DNA of 64,000 nucleotides from Streptomyces brevispora (lineage in GTDB: Bacteria > Actinomycetota > Actinomycetes > Streptomycetales > Streptomycetaceae). Positions 36,651 through 45,513 of the stretch are shown here, one piece after another. A model generated the notes under the pieces. That model had not been told where the DNA came from. It saw only the letters and a program-made list of their open reading frames with translations, and ran no database searches. The stretch spans positions 5,270,001 through 5,334,000 of the forward strand of contig NZ_VIWW01000001.1 in NCBI RefSeq assembly GCF_007829885.1, read 5' to 3'. Position numbers and translations under genes: made by a program. The number at the start of each line of letters is the position of its first letter. The stretch's first letter is position 1.

Positions 36651-38030
36651 ATGACCAGGAGCACATCCTCGTTGACGGAGACGTTCGCCGCTCACTGGGC
36701 GGACATCGCCTTCCAGGACCTGCCCGACGACGTGGTCGTGGGAGTCAAGGACCACATCCTCGACACGCTCGCCGTCGCGATGCTCGGTGCGACCACCGCC
36801 GAGGCGACCAGTGTGATCGACGCGCTGGCGGGGATCCAGGACACCGCGTCGGGCTCTCTCGTGTGGGGCACCGGCATCAGGCTCACGCCTGCCCAGGCAG
36901 CCCTCGCCAACGGCACGTCGGCGCACGCTCGCGACTTCGACGACGGAGGCGGGCCCGGACACGCCGGCTCGACCGTGCTGCCGGCCGCGATCGCCACGGC
37001 CGAGGCGGCGGGTGCCTCCGGACGTGACCTCATCACGGCCACCGTCGCCGGGTACGACATCGGCTACCGCGCCCTGGGGGCCCTGGGCGGTTTCGCCGCG
37101 CACACCGACCGCGGCTGGCATTCCAGCGGCACGATGGGCAGTATCGCCGCGGCTGCCGCGGCTGCGAAGTCCCTCGGGCTGGACGCGCAGCAGTTCGCCG
37201 ATGCGCTCGGCATCGCCGGCTCCTTCACGGGCGGCGTGTGGGCCTTCAAGGACGACGGGGCGATGACCAAGCGACTCCACCCCGGGAAGGCCGGCGAGAC
37301 GGGCGTGGACGCGGCCGTCCTCGCTCGTGGGGGAATCACCGGTCCCCGTCGGCTCTTCGAGGCGAAGTGGGGCGGACTGTTCGCCGCCTACAACGGCGGG
37401 GAGGGGTTCCCCGATGCGGCGCTGAAGGACCTGGGCACCGACTTCAATGTCGCGAGTTCCTACCTCAAGCCGTACGCGTGCTGCCGAGGTTGCCACTCGG
37501 CCATCGACACGGTGATGGACCTGCTGGCCTCGCGGCCGATCCAGGCGGAGGACGTGCGGAGCGTGCGCATCACCGCGGGCGAGACGGCGATCAACATGCT
37601 GTCGGTCGACCCGGTGGAGACCGTGTTCGACGCCCAGTTCAGCCTTCCGTACTCGGTCGCCCTGGCGCTGTGCGGTGGCCGGCTCGGCCTGGACGAGTAC
37701 GAGCCGCCCCGGGTCGACGAGCCGCGCATCAAGGAGACGATGGACAAGATCTCCCTGCACGTCGACGCGCGTATCCAACTCGAGGACGGCCCTCGCTTCG
37801 ACATCGAGTTTATGGACGGTGAAGTGCTCACCCGCGAGGCGGGCAACCCGACCACGGCCAAGGGTTCGGCGCAGAACCCGATGTCCCACGAGGAAGTCGT
37901 CGCCAAGGCAAGGGCCCTGATCGAGCCGCTCGGCGCCGGTACGGCCGCGCAACTCATCGACGCGGTGGAGCACCTCGAGGACGCGCCCGATCTCTCGGAA
38001 CTCCTGCACGCCCTGCGTGCACGGGCATGA
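36651..38030 (+). CDS. MmgE/PrpD family protein
   Basis: 459 residues, normal for the family that includes 2-methylcitrate dehydratase (PrpD) and cis-aconitate decarboxylase. Conserved stretches: SAHARDFDD near residue 92, HSSGTMGSIAAAAAAAKSLGL near residue 160 and KPYACCRGCHSAID near residue 280. It lies 12 bp after the P450 gene. In context it may dehydrate, isomerise or decarboxylate a branched di- or tricarboxylate before CoA activation by the downstream transferase; the specific reaction is inference. Confidence 0.87.
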   Translation: MTRSTSSLTETFAAHWADIAFQDLPDDVVVGVKDHILDTLAVAMLGATTAEATSVIDALAGIQDTASGSLVWGTGIRLTPAQAALANGTSAHARDFDDGGGPGHAGSTVLPAAIATAEAAGASGRDLITATVAGYDIGYRALGALGGFAAHTDRGWHSSGTMGSIAAAAAAAKSLGLDAQQFADALGIAGSFTGGVWAFKDDGAMTKRLHPGKAGETGVDAAVLARGGITGPRRLFEAKWGGLFAAYNGGEGFPDAALKDLGTDFNVASSYLKPYACCRGCHSAIDTVMDLLASRPIQAEDVRSVRITAGETAINMLSVDPVETVFDAQFSLPYSVALALCGGRLGLDEYEPPRVDEPRIKETMDKISLHVDARIQLEDGPRFDIEFMDGEVLTREAGNPTTAKGSAQNPMSHEEVVAKARALIEPLGAGTAAQLIDAVEHLEDAPDLSELLHALRARA

Positions 38031-38064
38031 ACGGACACGCATGGGCATGAACGGAACGGATGGC

Positions 38065-38877
38065 ATGACGAATCAGGAAACGGTCGAGCGCACCGAGGTG
38101 ATCGCCGCCGAGCCGGCCGAGGCGCTGGCAGCGATGCTCGATCTCGACATCCCCCACAAGGCCGGGGACCGCGTGCTGCCCTTGTGGCACTGGATCTACC
38201 TGCTCGAGCGCAGCCGGGAGAGCGAACTGGGTGAGGACGGGCACCCGGTCGTGGGCATCCCGGCGCCCCCGGGCCCGGGTTGTCGGCGCATGTTCGGCGG
38301 CGGGCGGGTCACGGCCCACGGGCTCCTCGAGATCGGCAAGCCGGCGACCAAGGTGACCTCCGTCGCCCGGTCCGTCGACAAGCAGGGACGTACCGGTCTG
38401 CTGACCTTCACGACGGTCGCTCAGGAGATCTTCCAAAACGGGCAGTTGGTGATCCGCGAGGAGCAGGACATCGCCTACCGTGCCCCGGGCTCGAACGCCC
38501 TGCCGACGCCCCCGGCGCCGCCCGAGCCCCCGGCCGGCCCGCAACTGCGGCTCTCCGTCGACGAGCGGATGCTGTTCCGGTTCTCGGCGCTGACGTACAA
38601 CGCCCACCGGATCCACTACGACCTGGACTGGTGCCGTCAGGAAGGCTACGACGGGCTGGTGATCCACGGCCCGCTCCTCGCCTTTATGATGGGCGAGCAC
38701 ATGCGCCGCGAGGGCATCGACCTGGTCGGCCGGACCTTCGGCTACCGCCTGGTCTCGCCGATGACCAAGGCGCAGACCTTCTCGGTCGTGCCGGGCCCGG
38801 ACGGCCTCGTCCAGGGCGCCGAGGCACGCAGCGCCGCCGGGACGGTGTGCGCCGTGAGCACCGTGACGGAGGCGTGA
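38065..38877 (+). CDS. FAS1-like/MaoC-type hydratase (mesaconyl-CoA hydratase type)
   Basis: 270 residues from ATG 38065; ATGs at 38041 and 38047 are in-frame alternatives and none has a strong site. The arrangement of an N-terminal segment rich in PLWHWIYLLE and GCRRMFGGGRV, and a C-terminal hot-dog domain with FSALTYNAHRIHYD, is that of HTD2/mesaconyl-C4-CoA hydratases. The Asn-Ala-His-x-x-His motif is the (R)-hydratase active site. It would add water to an enoyl-CoA such as mesaconyl- or itaconyl-CoA, supplying the CitE-like lyase. Confidence 0.85.
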   Translation: MTNQETVERTEVIAAEPAEALAAMLDLDIPHKAGDRVLPLWHWIYLLERSRESELGEDGHPVVGIPAPPGPGCRRMFGGGRVTAHGLLEIGKPATKVTSVARSVDKQGRTGLLTFTTVAQEIFQNGQLVIREEQDIAYRAPGSNALPTPPAPPEPPAGPQLRLSVDERMLFRFSALTYNAHRIHYDLDWCRQEGYDGLVIHGPLLAFMMGEHMRREGIDLVGRTFGYRLVSPMTKAQTFSVVPGPDGLVQGAEARSAAGTVCAVSTVTEA

Positions 38878-38881
38878 GGCC

Positions 38882-40102
38882 ATGACCGTGCGCGTATCCG
38901 ACATCGTGGTCGTCGGCGGCTCCGTCGCCGCTCTCCGCGCCGCGGAGACCGTCGCCCGCCAGGCACCGCACCTCAGCCTCACGGTGGTCAGCGACGAGGC
39001 CCATGTGCCGCACGAGCGTCCACCGCTGTCCAAGGTGGGGCTCGAGGAACCCTTCGACCGCGAGGCGCTGACCTACCCGGCGGTGGCACGCCTGCGTGAG
39101 CAGGGCGTCACCTTCGTGCTCAACACCCGGGCCGAGGGCCTTGACGTGGCGAACCGCCAACTGCTGACCACGGCCGGCTCCCTGGAATACGGTGCCCTGG
39201 TGGCGGCCACCGGATGCGAGCCATTCGTGCCGCCGGTGTTCGCCGGTCAGCCCGACGTGTTCACGCTGCGCCGCTATGAGGACGCGGTCGGGCTGCGCGC
39301 GGCGGTGTTGCGGCCGGGCGTACACGTCGCCGTCGTCGGCGCGGGATTCATCGGCGGGGAGTTCGCGGCCACCCTGGCCAAGGCCGGCCGCCGGGTCACC
39401 GTGATCGACCTGGCGAAGCAGCCGCTGGGCCGGTTCGGCGAGGCTGTCGCGCAGGAGTACCAGGCCCTGCACCGGGCCGCCGGCGTCCAACTGCGGTTCG
39501 GCGCGGCCGTGACCGGTCTCGGCGAGGACGGGGGCCGGCGGTTCCTACTGCTCGACGACGATTCGCGGGTGCCGGCGGACGTCATCCTGGTCGGGGTCGG
39601 CGTACGGCCGTCGACGGCCTGGCTGGAGGAGTCCGGGGTCCTGCTCGACAACGGCATCATCTGCGATGCGACGCTCAAGGCGGCCGAGCGGGTCTTCGCC
39701 GCCGGTGACGCCGTGCGCTGGCCCAATCCGCGTTGGGGCGCCACGATGCGGATCGAGCACTGGACCAACGCCGCCGAGCAGGGGCGCGTGGCCGGCATCA
39801 ACGCCGTCAACACCATCTCGGGCGAGGGCTTGGTCGCCTGCGGCAGCGTGCCCTACTTCTGGTCCGACCAGCACGGTGTCCGCATCCAGTTCGCCGGCTA
39901 CCGCACCGGAACAGAGGAGATCGTCGAAGACCGGAACACCGACGGGCTTCTCGTCGTCTACCGCACGGGCGATCTCGTCACGGGTGTGCTGGCCTTCGAA
40001 CGCCGGGCCCAGTTCGTGAAGCTCCGCGCCATGCTCCGCAACGAACTGCCTTGGCAGCAGGCCCGGGCGGTCCTCACTCCCGGACCGGCTCCGGTCGGCT
40101 GA
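38882..40102 (+). CDS. Ferredoxin reductase (FAD/NAD), P450 or dioxygenase type
   Basis: 406 residues. Two dinucleotide-binding loops are present: FAD at VVVGGSVAALRAAE (residues 8-21) and NAD at VAVVGAGFIGGEFAA (near residue 145), plus the FAD-contact motif VFAAGDAVRW. The family (PdR, terpredoxin and phenylpropionate dioxygenase reductases) transfers electrons from NAD(P)H to ferredoxin. It completes the redox chain for the P450 encoded upstream. Only 4 bp separate it from the hydratase gene; it ends the first long operon. Confidence 0.9.
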   Translation: MTVRVSDIVVVGGSVAALRAAETVARQAPHLSLTVVSDEAHVPHERPPLSKVGLEEPFDREALTYPAVARLREQGVTFVLNTRAEGLDVANRQLLTTAGSLEYGALVAATGCEPFVPPVFAGQPDVFTLRRYEDAVGLRAAVLRPGVHVAVVGAGFIGGEFAATLAKAGRRVTVIDLAKQPLGRFGEAVAQEYQALHRAAGVQLRFGAAVTGLGEDGGRRFLLLDDDSRVPADVILVGVGVRPSTAWLEESGVLLDNGIICDATLKAAERVFAAGDAVRWPNPRWGATMRIEHWTNAAEQGRVAGINAVNTISGEGLVACGSVPYFWSDQHGVRIQFAGYRTGTEEIVEDRNTDGLLVVYRTGDLVTGVLAFERRAQFVKLRAMLRNELPWQQARAVLTPGPAPVG

Positions 40103-40383
40103 GGAGACCTCAGCCGGACGCCTCCGCCCCATGATCCTGGCCGTCAGGTGCAGGCAGGGGCGTCCTCGGCGTAGGCCTCGAACGTCCGGCGGGCTTCACG
40201 GTCTCGGCAATCCTCCGGCATTCGCAACGGCGCGGAAAAGCCGACAATCCCGATTCCATGCGCGAAGTGAATCGCCCGGGCACATAGGTGGCATTGGCGT
40301 TCGGTCCCATTCTCGTTCATCGTGAAGCGCGGGATTCCGAAGCCGAAATCCCCGAAAAAAATAAGGAATTGTGGAGGCTGACG

Positions 40384-41589
40384 GTGAGCGAAGAGCAACA
40401 GGTCGTGGTGGTCGGCGCGGGACCGACAGGGCTCCTGACCGCACTCGGCCTCGCCCAGCAGGGAGGCGAGGTCACTGTCGTCGAACGTGCCCCCGGTCTT
40501 CAGGACGCGCCCCGGGCGATCGTCTACCACTGGTCGACCCTGGACGGCCTCGACCGGCTCGGCCTCTTCGAGGCGGCCCGGACGGCAGGCTTCCTCAAGC
40601 AGGATTACGCCTACCGAGTGCGCAGGACCGGCGAGATCGTCGAGTACGGACTCCAGCCCCTCGCGGGCCGGGTCAAGCACCCGTACAACCTTCACCTCGG
40701 CCAAGGGGCACTCGCCCGCATCATTCTCGACGAGGTGGAGAAGTTCCCCAACGTCCGTGTCCTGTGGGGCCATGAGCTGGTAGGCGTCTCCCAGGACGAG
40801 TCGGGCGCCGACCTGCGCCTGAGCTCGGACGCCGGCGAGACCACGCTCCGCGCTCCCTGGGTGGTCGGCGCGGACGGCGCACGCTCGGCGGTCCGCGGCG
40901 CGCTGGAACTCGGGTTCGACGGTATGACCTGGCCGGAGCGGTTCGTGGCCGCCAACATCCGCTTCCCCGACGACCGGGAGGGCTGGGCCCAGTCGACGTT
41001 CTGCGTCGACGAGAAGTATGGCGCCATCATCGCCAAGATCGACGAATCCGGTGAGCACGGCCTGTGGCGCTACACCTACATGGAGGACGCCGCGCTCCCC
41101 GCCGAGACGGTGACCGAGCGCCTGCCGGGGTTCCTGGCGAAGGTCTTCGGCGAGGACGTCGCGGAAAACGTCGAGCTGGACGCCATCTCGCCCTACCGGA
41201 TGCACCAGCGCAGCGCGTCGACCTACCGCGCCGGCCGGGTGCTGCTGGCCGGTGACGCGGCGCACGCCACGAACCCGTGCGGCGGACTGGGCCTGACCAT
41301 GGGCCTCTTCGACGCGTACGCGCTGATCGAGACGCTCGGCGCGGTCGTCGTGAAGGGCGTCGACGACACCGTCCTTACCAGTTACGCCGATGCCCGCCGC
41401 GCGGCCTTCGTCGACAAGGCGAGCCCGCGCGCCACCGCCAACAAGCAACTCATCTTCCACTCCGGCGACCCCGCGAAGCTCGACCAGGACCTGGAGGTCT
41501 TCCGCCGGATGACTCGCGAGCCCGAACTCGCCGCCGATGTCATGTACTTCACCAAGACGCTGGAAAGCCCCTCCCTCCTCGCCCGCTGA
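40384..41589 (+). CDS. FAD-dependent aromatic monooxygenase (PHBH/MhpA fold)
   Basis: 401 residues from GTG 40384 after TGTGGAGGCTGACG. Group A flavoprotein hydroxylase motifs: VVVGAGPTGLLTALGLA (FAD), the DG motif VVGADGARSAVR and the GD motif VLLAGDAAHATNPCGGLGL. These enzymes hydroxylate phenolic rings using NAD(P)H. The 281-bp gap upstream probably carries its own promoter, and it begins a second sub-operon with the CoA-transferase and lyase. A substrate bearing a hydroxylated ring is expected; the exact one is unknown. Confidence 0.87.
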   Translation: MSEEQQVVVVGAGPTGLLTALGLAQQGGEVTVVERAPGLQDAPRAIVYHWSTLDGLDRLGLFEAARTAGFLKQDYAYRVRRTGEIVEYGLQPLAGRVKHPYNLHLGQGALARIILDEVEKFPNVRVLWGHELVGVSQDESGADLRLSSDAGETTLRAPWVVGADGARSAVRGALELGFDGMTWPERFVAANIRFPDDREGWAQSTFCVDEKYGAIIAKIDESGEHGLWRYTYMEDAALPAETVTERLPGFLAKVFGEDVAENVELDAISPYRMHQRSASTYRAGRVLLAGDAAHATNPCGGLGLTMGLFDAYALIETLGAVVVKGVDDTVLTSYADARRAAFVDKASPRATANKQLIFHSGDPAKLDQDLEVFRRMTREPELAADVMYFTKTLESPSLLAR

Positions 41590-41619
41590 GCCCCCGGCCC
41601 CTTCTCCAGGAGCACGCAC

Positions 41620-42783
41620 ATGCATCCCCTCCAAGACCTGACCGTCGTCGCGCTCGAACAGGCGGTGGCCGCCCCGTTCGCCACCCGGCAGCTCGCCGAT
41701 CTGGGCGCCCGGGTCATCAAGATCGAGCGGCCGGGAGTCGGTGACTTCGCCCGCGGCTACGACGAGACCGTGCGCGGTCTCGCCAGCCACTTCGTCTGGC
41801 TCAACCGCTCCAAGGAATCGGTCTGCCTCGACCTCAAGAGCGAGGACGGCCAGGCGGCCGTCCGCGAACTGATCCGGCACGCCGACGTCTTCGTCCAGAA
41901 CCTCGCGCCCGGCGCAGCCGAGCGGCTGGGCCTGGGCGCGGACGAACTGCGAGCCGTGAACCCGGGACTCATCCACGTGTCGATCTCCGGATACGGCGCA
42001 GGGGGCCCGTACTCCGGCAAGAAGGCCTACGACCTCCTCGTGCAGTGCGAGGCGGGACTGGTCTCGATCACGGGCACCGAGGAGGAACCTTCCAAGGTCG
42101 GCATCTCCATCGCCGACATCGCGTCAGGCATGTACGCCTACACGGGGATCCTGACCGCGGTCATCCGACGCCAGCAGAGCGGGGAGGGCGCGACCATCGA
42201 GATCTCCATGCTCGAGGCGCTCGCCGAGTGGATGGGCTACCCGCTCAACTACGCCGCCTACGGCGGCACCGCGCCCGCCCGTACCGGCGCCCGCCACGCC
42301 GCCATCTACCCGTACGGCCCGTTCCGCTGCGGAGACGGCAGTCTGATCTTCCTCGGCCTCCAGAACGAACGCGAATGGCGCGTGTTCTGCGAGGAGATCC
42401 TCGGCAAGCCGGAGCTGGCCGAGGACCCGCGGTACCTGCGCAACTCCTTGCGTGTGGAGAACGCGGGCGACCTGCGCGATGAGATCGAGCGGGCCTTCCT
42501 CGGCAGCACGGCGCCCGATGTCGCGGCGAAGCTGGAGCAGGCGGGCATAGCCAACGCCCTCCTGCGGGACATGCACGGGCTCGCCGCCCACCCGCAGCTG
42601 AAGGCGCGAGGCCGGTGGAAGACGTACGAGTCGCCCAAGGGAACACTGCGGGCGCTGGTGCCGCCCGTCACGATGGACGGTCTCGACCCGGTCATGGGGC
42701 CCGTTCCCGACGTCGGTGAGCACACCACCGCCGTGCTCGCCGAATTCGGCATCGTGGCCGCAGCCGAGCAGGCCCGGGCGTGA
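41620..42783 (+). CDS. CaiB/BaiF family III CoA-transferase
   Basis: 387 residues. Conserved features: LGARVIKIERPGVGDFAR near residue 28, LDLKSEDGQ and the catalytic Asp in ISIADIASGMYAY. Family III transferases move CoA between carboxylic acids without a ping-pong free intermediate; members include itaconate, mesaconate and succinyl-CoA:citramalate transferases. Located between an FAD hydroxylase and a CitE-like lyase, activation of a C5 dicarboxylate is the favoured role. Confidence 0.88.
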   Translation: MHPLQDLTVVALEQAVAAPFATRQLADLGARVIKIERPGVGDFARGYDETVRGLASHFVWLNRSKESVCLDLKSEDGQAAVRELIRHADVFVQNLAPGAAERLGLGADELRAVNPGLIHVSISGYGAGGPYSGKKAYDLLVQCEAGLVSITGTEEEPSKVGISIADIASGMYAYTGILTAVIRRQQSGEGATIEISMLEALAEWMGYPLNYAAYGGTAPARTGARHAAIYPYGPFRCGDGSLIFLGLQNEREWRVFCEEILGKPELAEDPRYLRNSLRVENAGDLRDEIERAFLGSTAPDVAAKLEQAGIANALLRDMHGLAAHPQLKARGRWKTYESPKGTLRALVPPVTMDGLDPVMGPVPDVGEHTTAVLAEFGIVAAAEQARA

Positions 42784-42794
42784 GGAGCAGCGAC

Positions 42795-43637
42795 ATGGCC
42801 GGACTGACGGCGCCGGAAGCGAGCGATGTGCTGCGATCGGCCGTCTCCTTCCTCTTCGTGCCGGGTGATCGCCCCGAGCGGTTCGCCAAGGCGGCCGCGA
42901 CCGGGGCGGACGTCGTCGTCATCGACCTGGAGGACGCCGTAGCCGAGGAACGCAGGGACAGCGCCCGCGAAGCCGTCGCGGCGTACCTTGCGTCCGGCGG
43001 CCGCGCCTGCGTCCGGGTCAACGCGGTCACCAGCCCGCACCACCATCGCGACCTGGCTGCGCTCGCGGACCTGCCGGGCCTGCTCGCGGTGATGCTCGCC
43101 AAGGCCGACACCCGCTCCTCGGCGGCGTCGGTCGCGAGCCTCATGGACGTCCCCGTGATCCCGCTCATCGAGTCGGCGGAGGGAGTGGCGCATGCGTACG
43201 AGCTGGCGGCCACCCCCGGCGTCGTCCGGCTGGCCTTCGGGCACCTCGACTATGCGCTCGACATCGGAGCGGAGCCGACCTGGCCGGCGATGCTCCACGC
43301 CCGGTCGAGGCTGGTGCATGCCTCACGGCTGGCGGGTCTCCCGGGGCCGGTCGACGGCGTGACCACCGCCTTGGACGACGAGCAGGCCCTGGCCGACGAC
43401 CTGAAGCGAGCGCAGGAAGTGGGCCTCGCGGGCAAGCTCCTGATCCACCCCCGGCAGGTGGCGCAGACCCAAGCCGCGTTCCGGCCGAGCACGGAGGCCG
43501 TCGGCTGGGCCCGGAGTGTGCTGGCGGCCGCCGGCGGGGGCGAGGCGGTCCGCGTCGACGGGCACATGGTCGACGCGCCGGTCCTCGCCCGGGCCGAGGC
43601 GATCCTGCGCAGGGCCGAAGACGTCAGCGGGCCATGA
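42795..43637 (+). CDS. CitE-like CoA-ester lyase (malyl/citramalyl-CoA type)
   Basis: 280 residues from ATG 42795 after GAGGAGCAGCGAC; a GTG at 42780 is possible but its spacing is worse. HpcH/HpaI aldolase family: FVPGDRPERFAKA, VIDLEDAVAEERR (metal and CoA site), then Glu in IPLIESAEGV and GKLLIHPRQV. Such Mg-dependent lyases split malyl-, beta-methylmalyl- or citramalyl-CoA into acetyl- or propionyl-CoA plus glyoxylate or pyruvate. With the hydratase and transferase it forms an itaconate/mesaconate-type chain. Confidence 0.88.
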   Translation: MAGLTAPEASDVLRSAVSFLFVPGDRPERFAKAAATGADVVVIDLEDAVAEERRDSAREAVAAYLASGGRACVRVNAVTSPHHHRDLAALADLPGLLAVMLAKADTRSSAASVASLMDVPVIPLIESAEGVAHAYELAATPGVVRLAFGHLDYALDIGAEPTWPAMLHARSRLVHASRLAGLPGPVDGVTTALDDEQALADDLKRAQEVGLAGKLLIHPRQVAQTQAAFRPSTEAVGWARSVLAAAGGGEAVRVDGHMVDAPVLARAEAILRRAEDVSGP

Positions 43638-43782
43638 GCAGGATCTGCTCGCGGTCGTACGTCAAATGAGGGTGGACCGCGCGCAGGTGGGCCTGGACCG
43701 CGGCCACCAGGGTGTCGTCGTCCGTCCCCTCGAGCAGTTCGCCGCAGGGGCATTCAAGGTATTTCTTCCGCTGCTTTTCCAT
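43624..43782 (-). CDS. DUF1059 small protein
   Basis: 52 residues from ATG 43782 (43794 is an alternative; neither has a good site). The pattern CPCGELLEG then LVAAVQAHLRAVHP matches the DUF1059 family of about 55-residue proteins with a Cys-x-Cys and a terminal His, of unknown function. It converges on and overlaps the lyase gene by 14 bp. A longer upstream frame is present but is compositionally shadow-like. Confidence 0.65.
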   Translation of the reverse strand: MEKQRKKYLECPCGELLEGTDDDTLVAAVQAHLRAVHPHLTYDREQILLMAR

Positions 43783-44074
43783 GGCATTCAACATTAGCGG
43801 TGGAAGGACGTGCGCGGATGGTTCCGGCCACTTCTTTTCATGCGAGTTCTGCATCGGTGCACGCAACTTCCCGGCATTGTGCGGGCCGCCGCCGGACAGC
43901 ACCCTGGAGGCAGTGGTGCGGTTTTCTGCAGCTCCCGCATTCAGGAATATCCCTGTCGTCGCCACCAGGTCTCGGGGAAAAGGATACCCGCCTCGCGGGC
44001 AGCGCCGCCAAGCCCCGGCGGAGTACCTCACGGCCTGACCCGGCGACCGTTGATCCGAGTACGGAGACAAGACC

Positions 44075-44446
44075 ATGACCCATGCATCAGCCGTCGTCGA
44101 CGCCTATTTCGCCGCCGTCGTTGCGGGCGACCCGGAGGCCGTCGTGGACCTGTTCGCTCCTGACGCGGTCCTCCAGAACGCCGCCGGCACCCTCAACGGG
44201 AGGGAGGCCATCGCGGCGATGTACCGCGCCGGCGTCGCTCCGGGGGCGATGAAGCCGAGCCCCCGTCCGTACGTCGTCAACGGAGACACCATGGCAGTGG
44301 AGATCGACCTCTCCGCCAACGGCAAGGCCGTCGCCCTGGCCGACTTCTTCACCGTCCGCGAGGGCAAGATCCAGCGCTTGGCCATCTACAGCCTCACACC
44401 GGCCGACGCGCGCTTCTTCGACGACAAGACCGGCGAGCAGTCCTGA
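44075..44446 (+). CDS. SnoaL-like/NTF2-fold small protein
   Basis: 123 residues with the cone-shaped alpha+beta NTF2 fold (VVDAYFAAVVAGDPEAVVDLF at residues 7-27; NGREAIAAMY). The family includes ketosteroid isomerases and polyketide cyclases. ATG 44075 follows TACGGAGACAAGACC. In this operon it might isomerise or decarboxylate a ring-derived intermediate. It begins the third sub-operon with the FAH and VOC genes. The ~290 bp upstream probably hold the promoter. Confidence 0.78.
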   Translation: MTHASAVVDAYFAAVVAGDPEAVVDLFAPDAVLQNAAGTLNGREAIAAMYRAGVAPGAMKPSPRPYVVNGDTMAVEIDLSANGKAVALADFFTVREGKIQRLAIYSLTPADARFFDDKTGEQS

Positions 44447-44489
44447 CCGACATCACCCGCGACCACCCACTCAACGACAAGGCGCAGAC

Positions 44490-45500
44490 ATGAAGGTTGC
44501 AGTTTTCGGATCGGCCCACCGGGTCGGTGTAGTGCAAGACGACCGCGTGATCGACATCAGTGCCGCGTACGCCAAGTACCTGGCCGAGGCCTCCGACGCA
44601 CCCCGGCCGCAGGCCAGGGCCGCGGCCGAGGTGCCGTCCGAGCTGGGTGCGTTCATCGAGGAAGGCGACGGGGCCCTCGCGGGAGCCCGGGCCGCGCTCG
44701 ACCACCTCCGTGACAACACCGCGGACCAGCGTGGCGTGGACGGCGAGCAGATCGTCTTCCCCCTGGAGGACGTGCAGCTGCATGCCCCCGTCACCGACCG
44801 CGCGCGTATCTTCTGCGCGCTGGCGAACTTCGCCGCCCACATGCAGAGCGCGGCCGAGAACACCCAGGACCCCGAACGCGAAGCCACGATCCAGCGCCTC
44901 GTTGCCGGCGGGCCGAAGTACTTCCTCAAGGACTCGCGCGCCGTCTCCGCGCACGGCGAGCAGGTGCGCTACCCGGCTCGCACCGAACGCCTCGACTACG
45001 AGGCCGAGATCGCCGCCGTCGTCGGCAGGCGCGGCCGTGACATCGACGCCGACGATTTCGAGCCGTACATCTGGGGCTACACCCTCTTCAACGACTGGTC
45101 GGTGCGCGACAACGTCTCCTTCGGGCCGGACTTCGCCTACTCCAAGAACTTCGACACCTCCGCGACCGTCGGTCCGTGGATCGTCGTGGACGAGGGCCTG
45201 GAACCGCAGGACATCCCGGTGGAGTGCCGCGTCAACGGAGAGGTGCGCCAGAGCGGCAACACCGGCTCGATGATCCACACCTTCGCGGCCCTCGGGGAGT
45301 ACCTCTCCCGCGACACCACCCTGTGGCCCGGTGACCTGATCGCCAGCGGCACGCCCAAGGGCACCGCGGTCGACTCCACGAAGGAGCAGGCCGACGGCTC
45401 GCACCCCGACGCGCTGTTCATCAAGCCGGGTGACGTCGTCGAGGTCTCATCCAGCGCGATCGGTGTGATCCGCAACGAAGTCGTCAAGCCGGACAACTGA
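44490..45500 (+). CDS. Fumarylacetoacetate hydrolase (FAH) family protein
   Basis: 336 residues. The C-terminal FAH domain shows metal ligands in LDYEAEIAAVVGRRGRDI (Glu-x-Glu type) and the conserved GYTLFNDWSVRD, SKNFDTSATVGPW and SGTPKG segments. Members hydrolyse or decarboxylate acylpyruvates and other ring-cleavage products. Positioned before a VOC-type dioxygenase-like gene, it is expected to hydrolyse the diketo acid from extradiol cleavage. Confidence 0.87.
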   Translation: MKVAVFGSAHRVGVVQDDRVIDISAAYAKYLAEASDAPRPQARAAAEVPSELGAFIEEGDGALAGARAALDHLRDNTADQRGVDGEQIVFPLEDVQLHAPVTDRARIFCALANFAAHMQSAAENTQDPEREATIQRLVAGGPKYFLKDSRAVSAHGEQVRYPARTERLDYEAEIAAVVGRRGRDIDADDFEPYIWGYTLFNDWSVRDNVSFGPDFAYSKNFDTSATVGPWIVVDEGLEPQDIPVECRVNGEVRQSGNTGSMIHTFAALGEYLSRDTTLWPGDLIASGTPKGTAVDSTKEQADGSHPDALFIKPGDVVEVSSSAIGVIRNEVVKPDN

Positions 45501-45513
45501 GCATAACGGGGCC

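Noticed and set aside
35949-38066. 705-codon minus-strand open frame opposite the P450 and MmgE/PrpD genes
   Set aside because: Antisense to well-supported genes, with His/Gly/Arg-rich composition typical of high-GC shadow frames.
40144-41976. 610-codon minus-strand frame opposite the FAD monooxygenase
   Set aside because: Complement of a gene with intact FAD motifs; no recognisable domain in the antisense reading.
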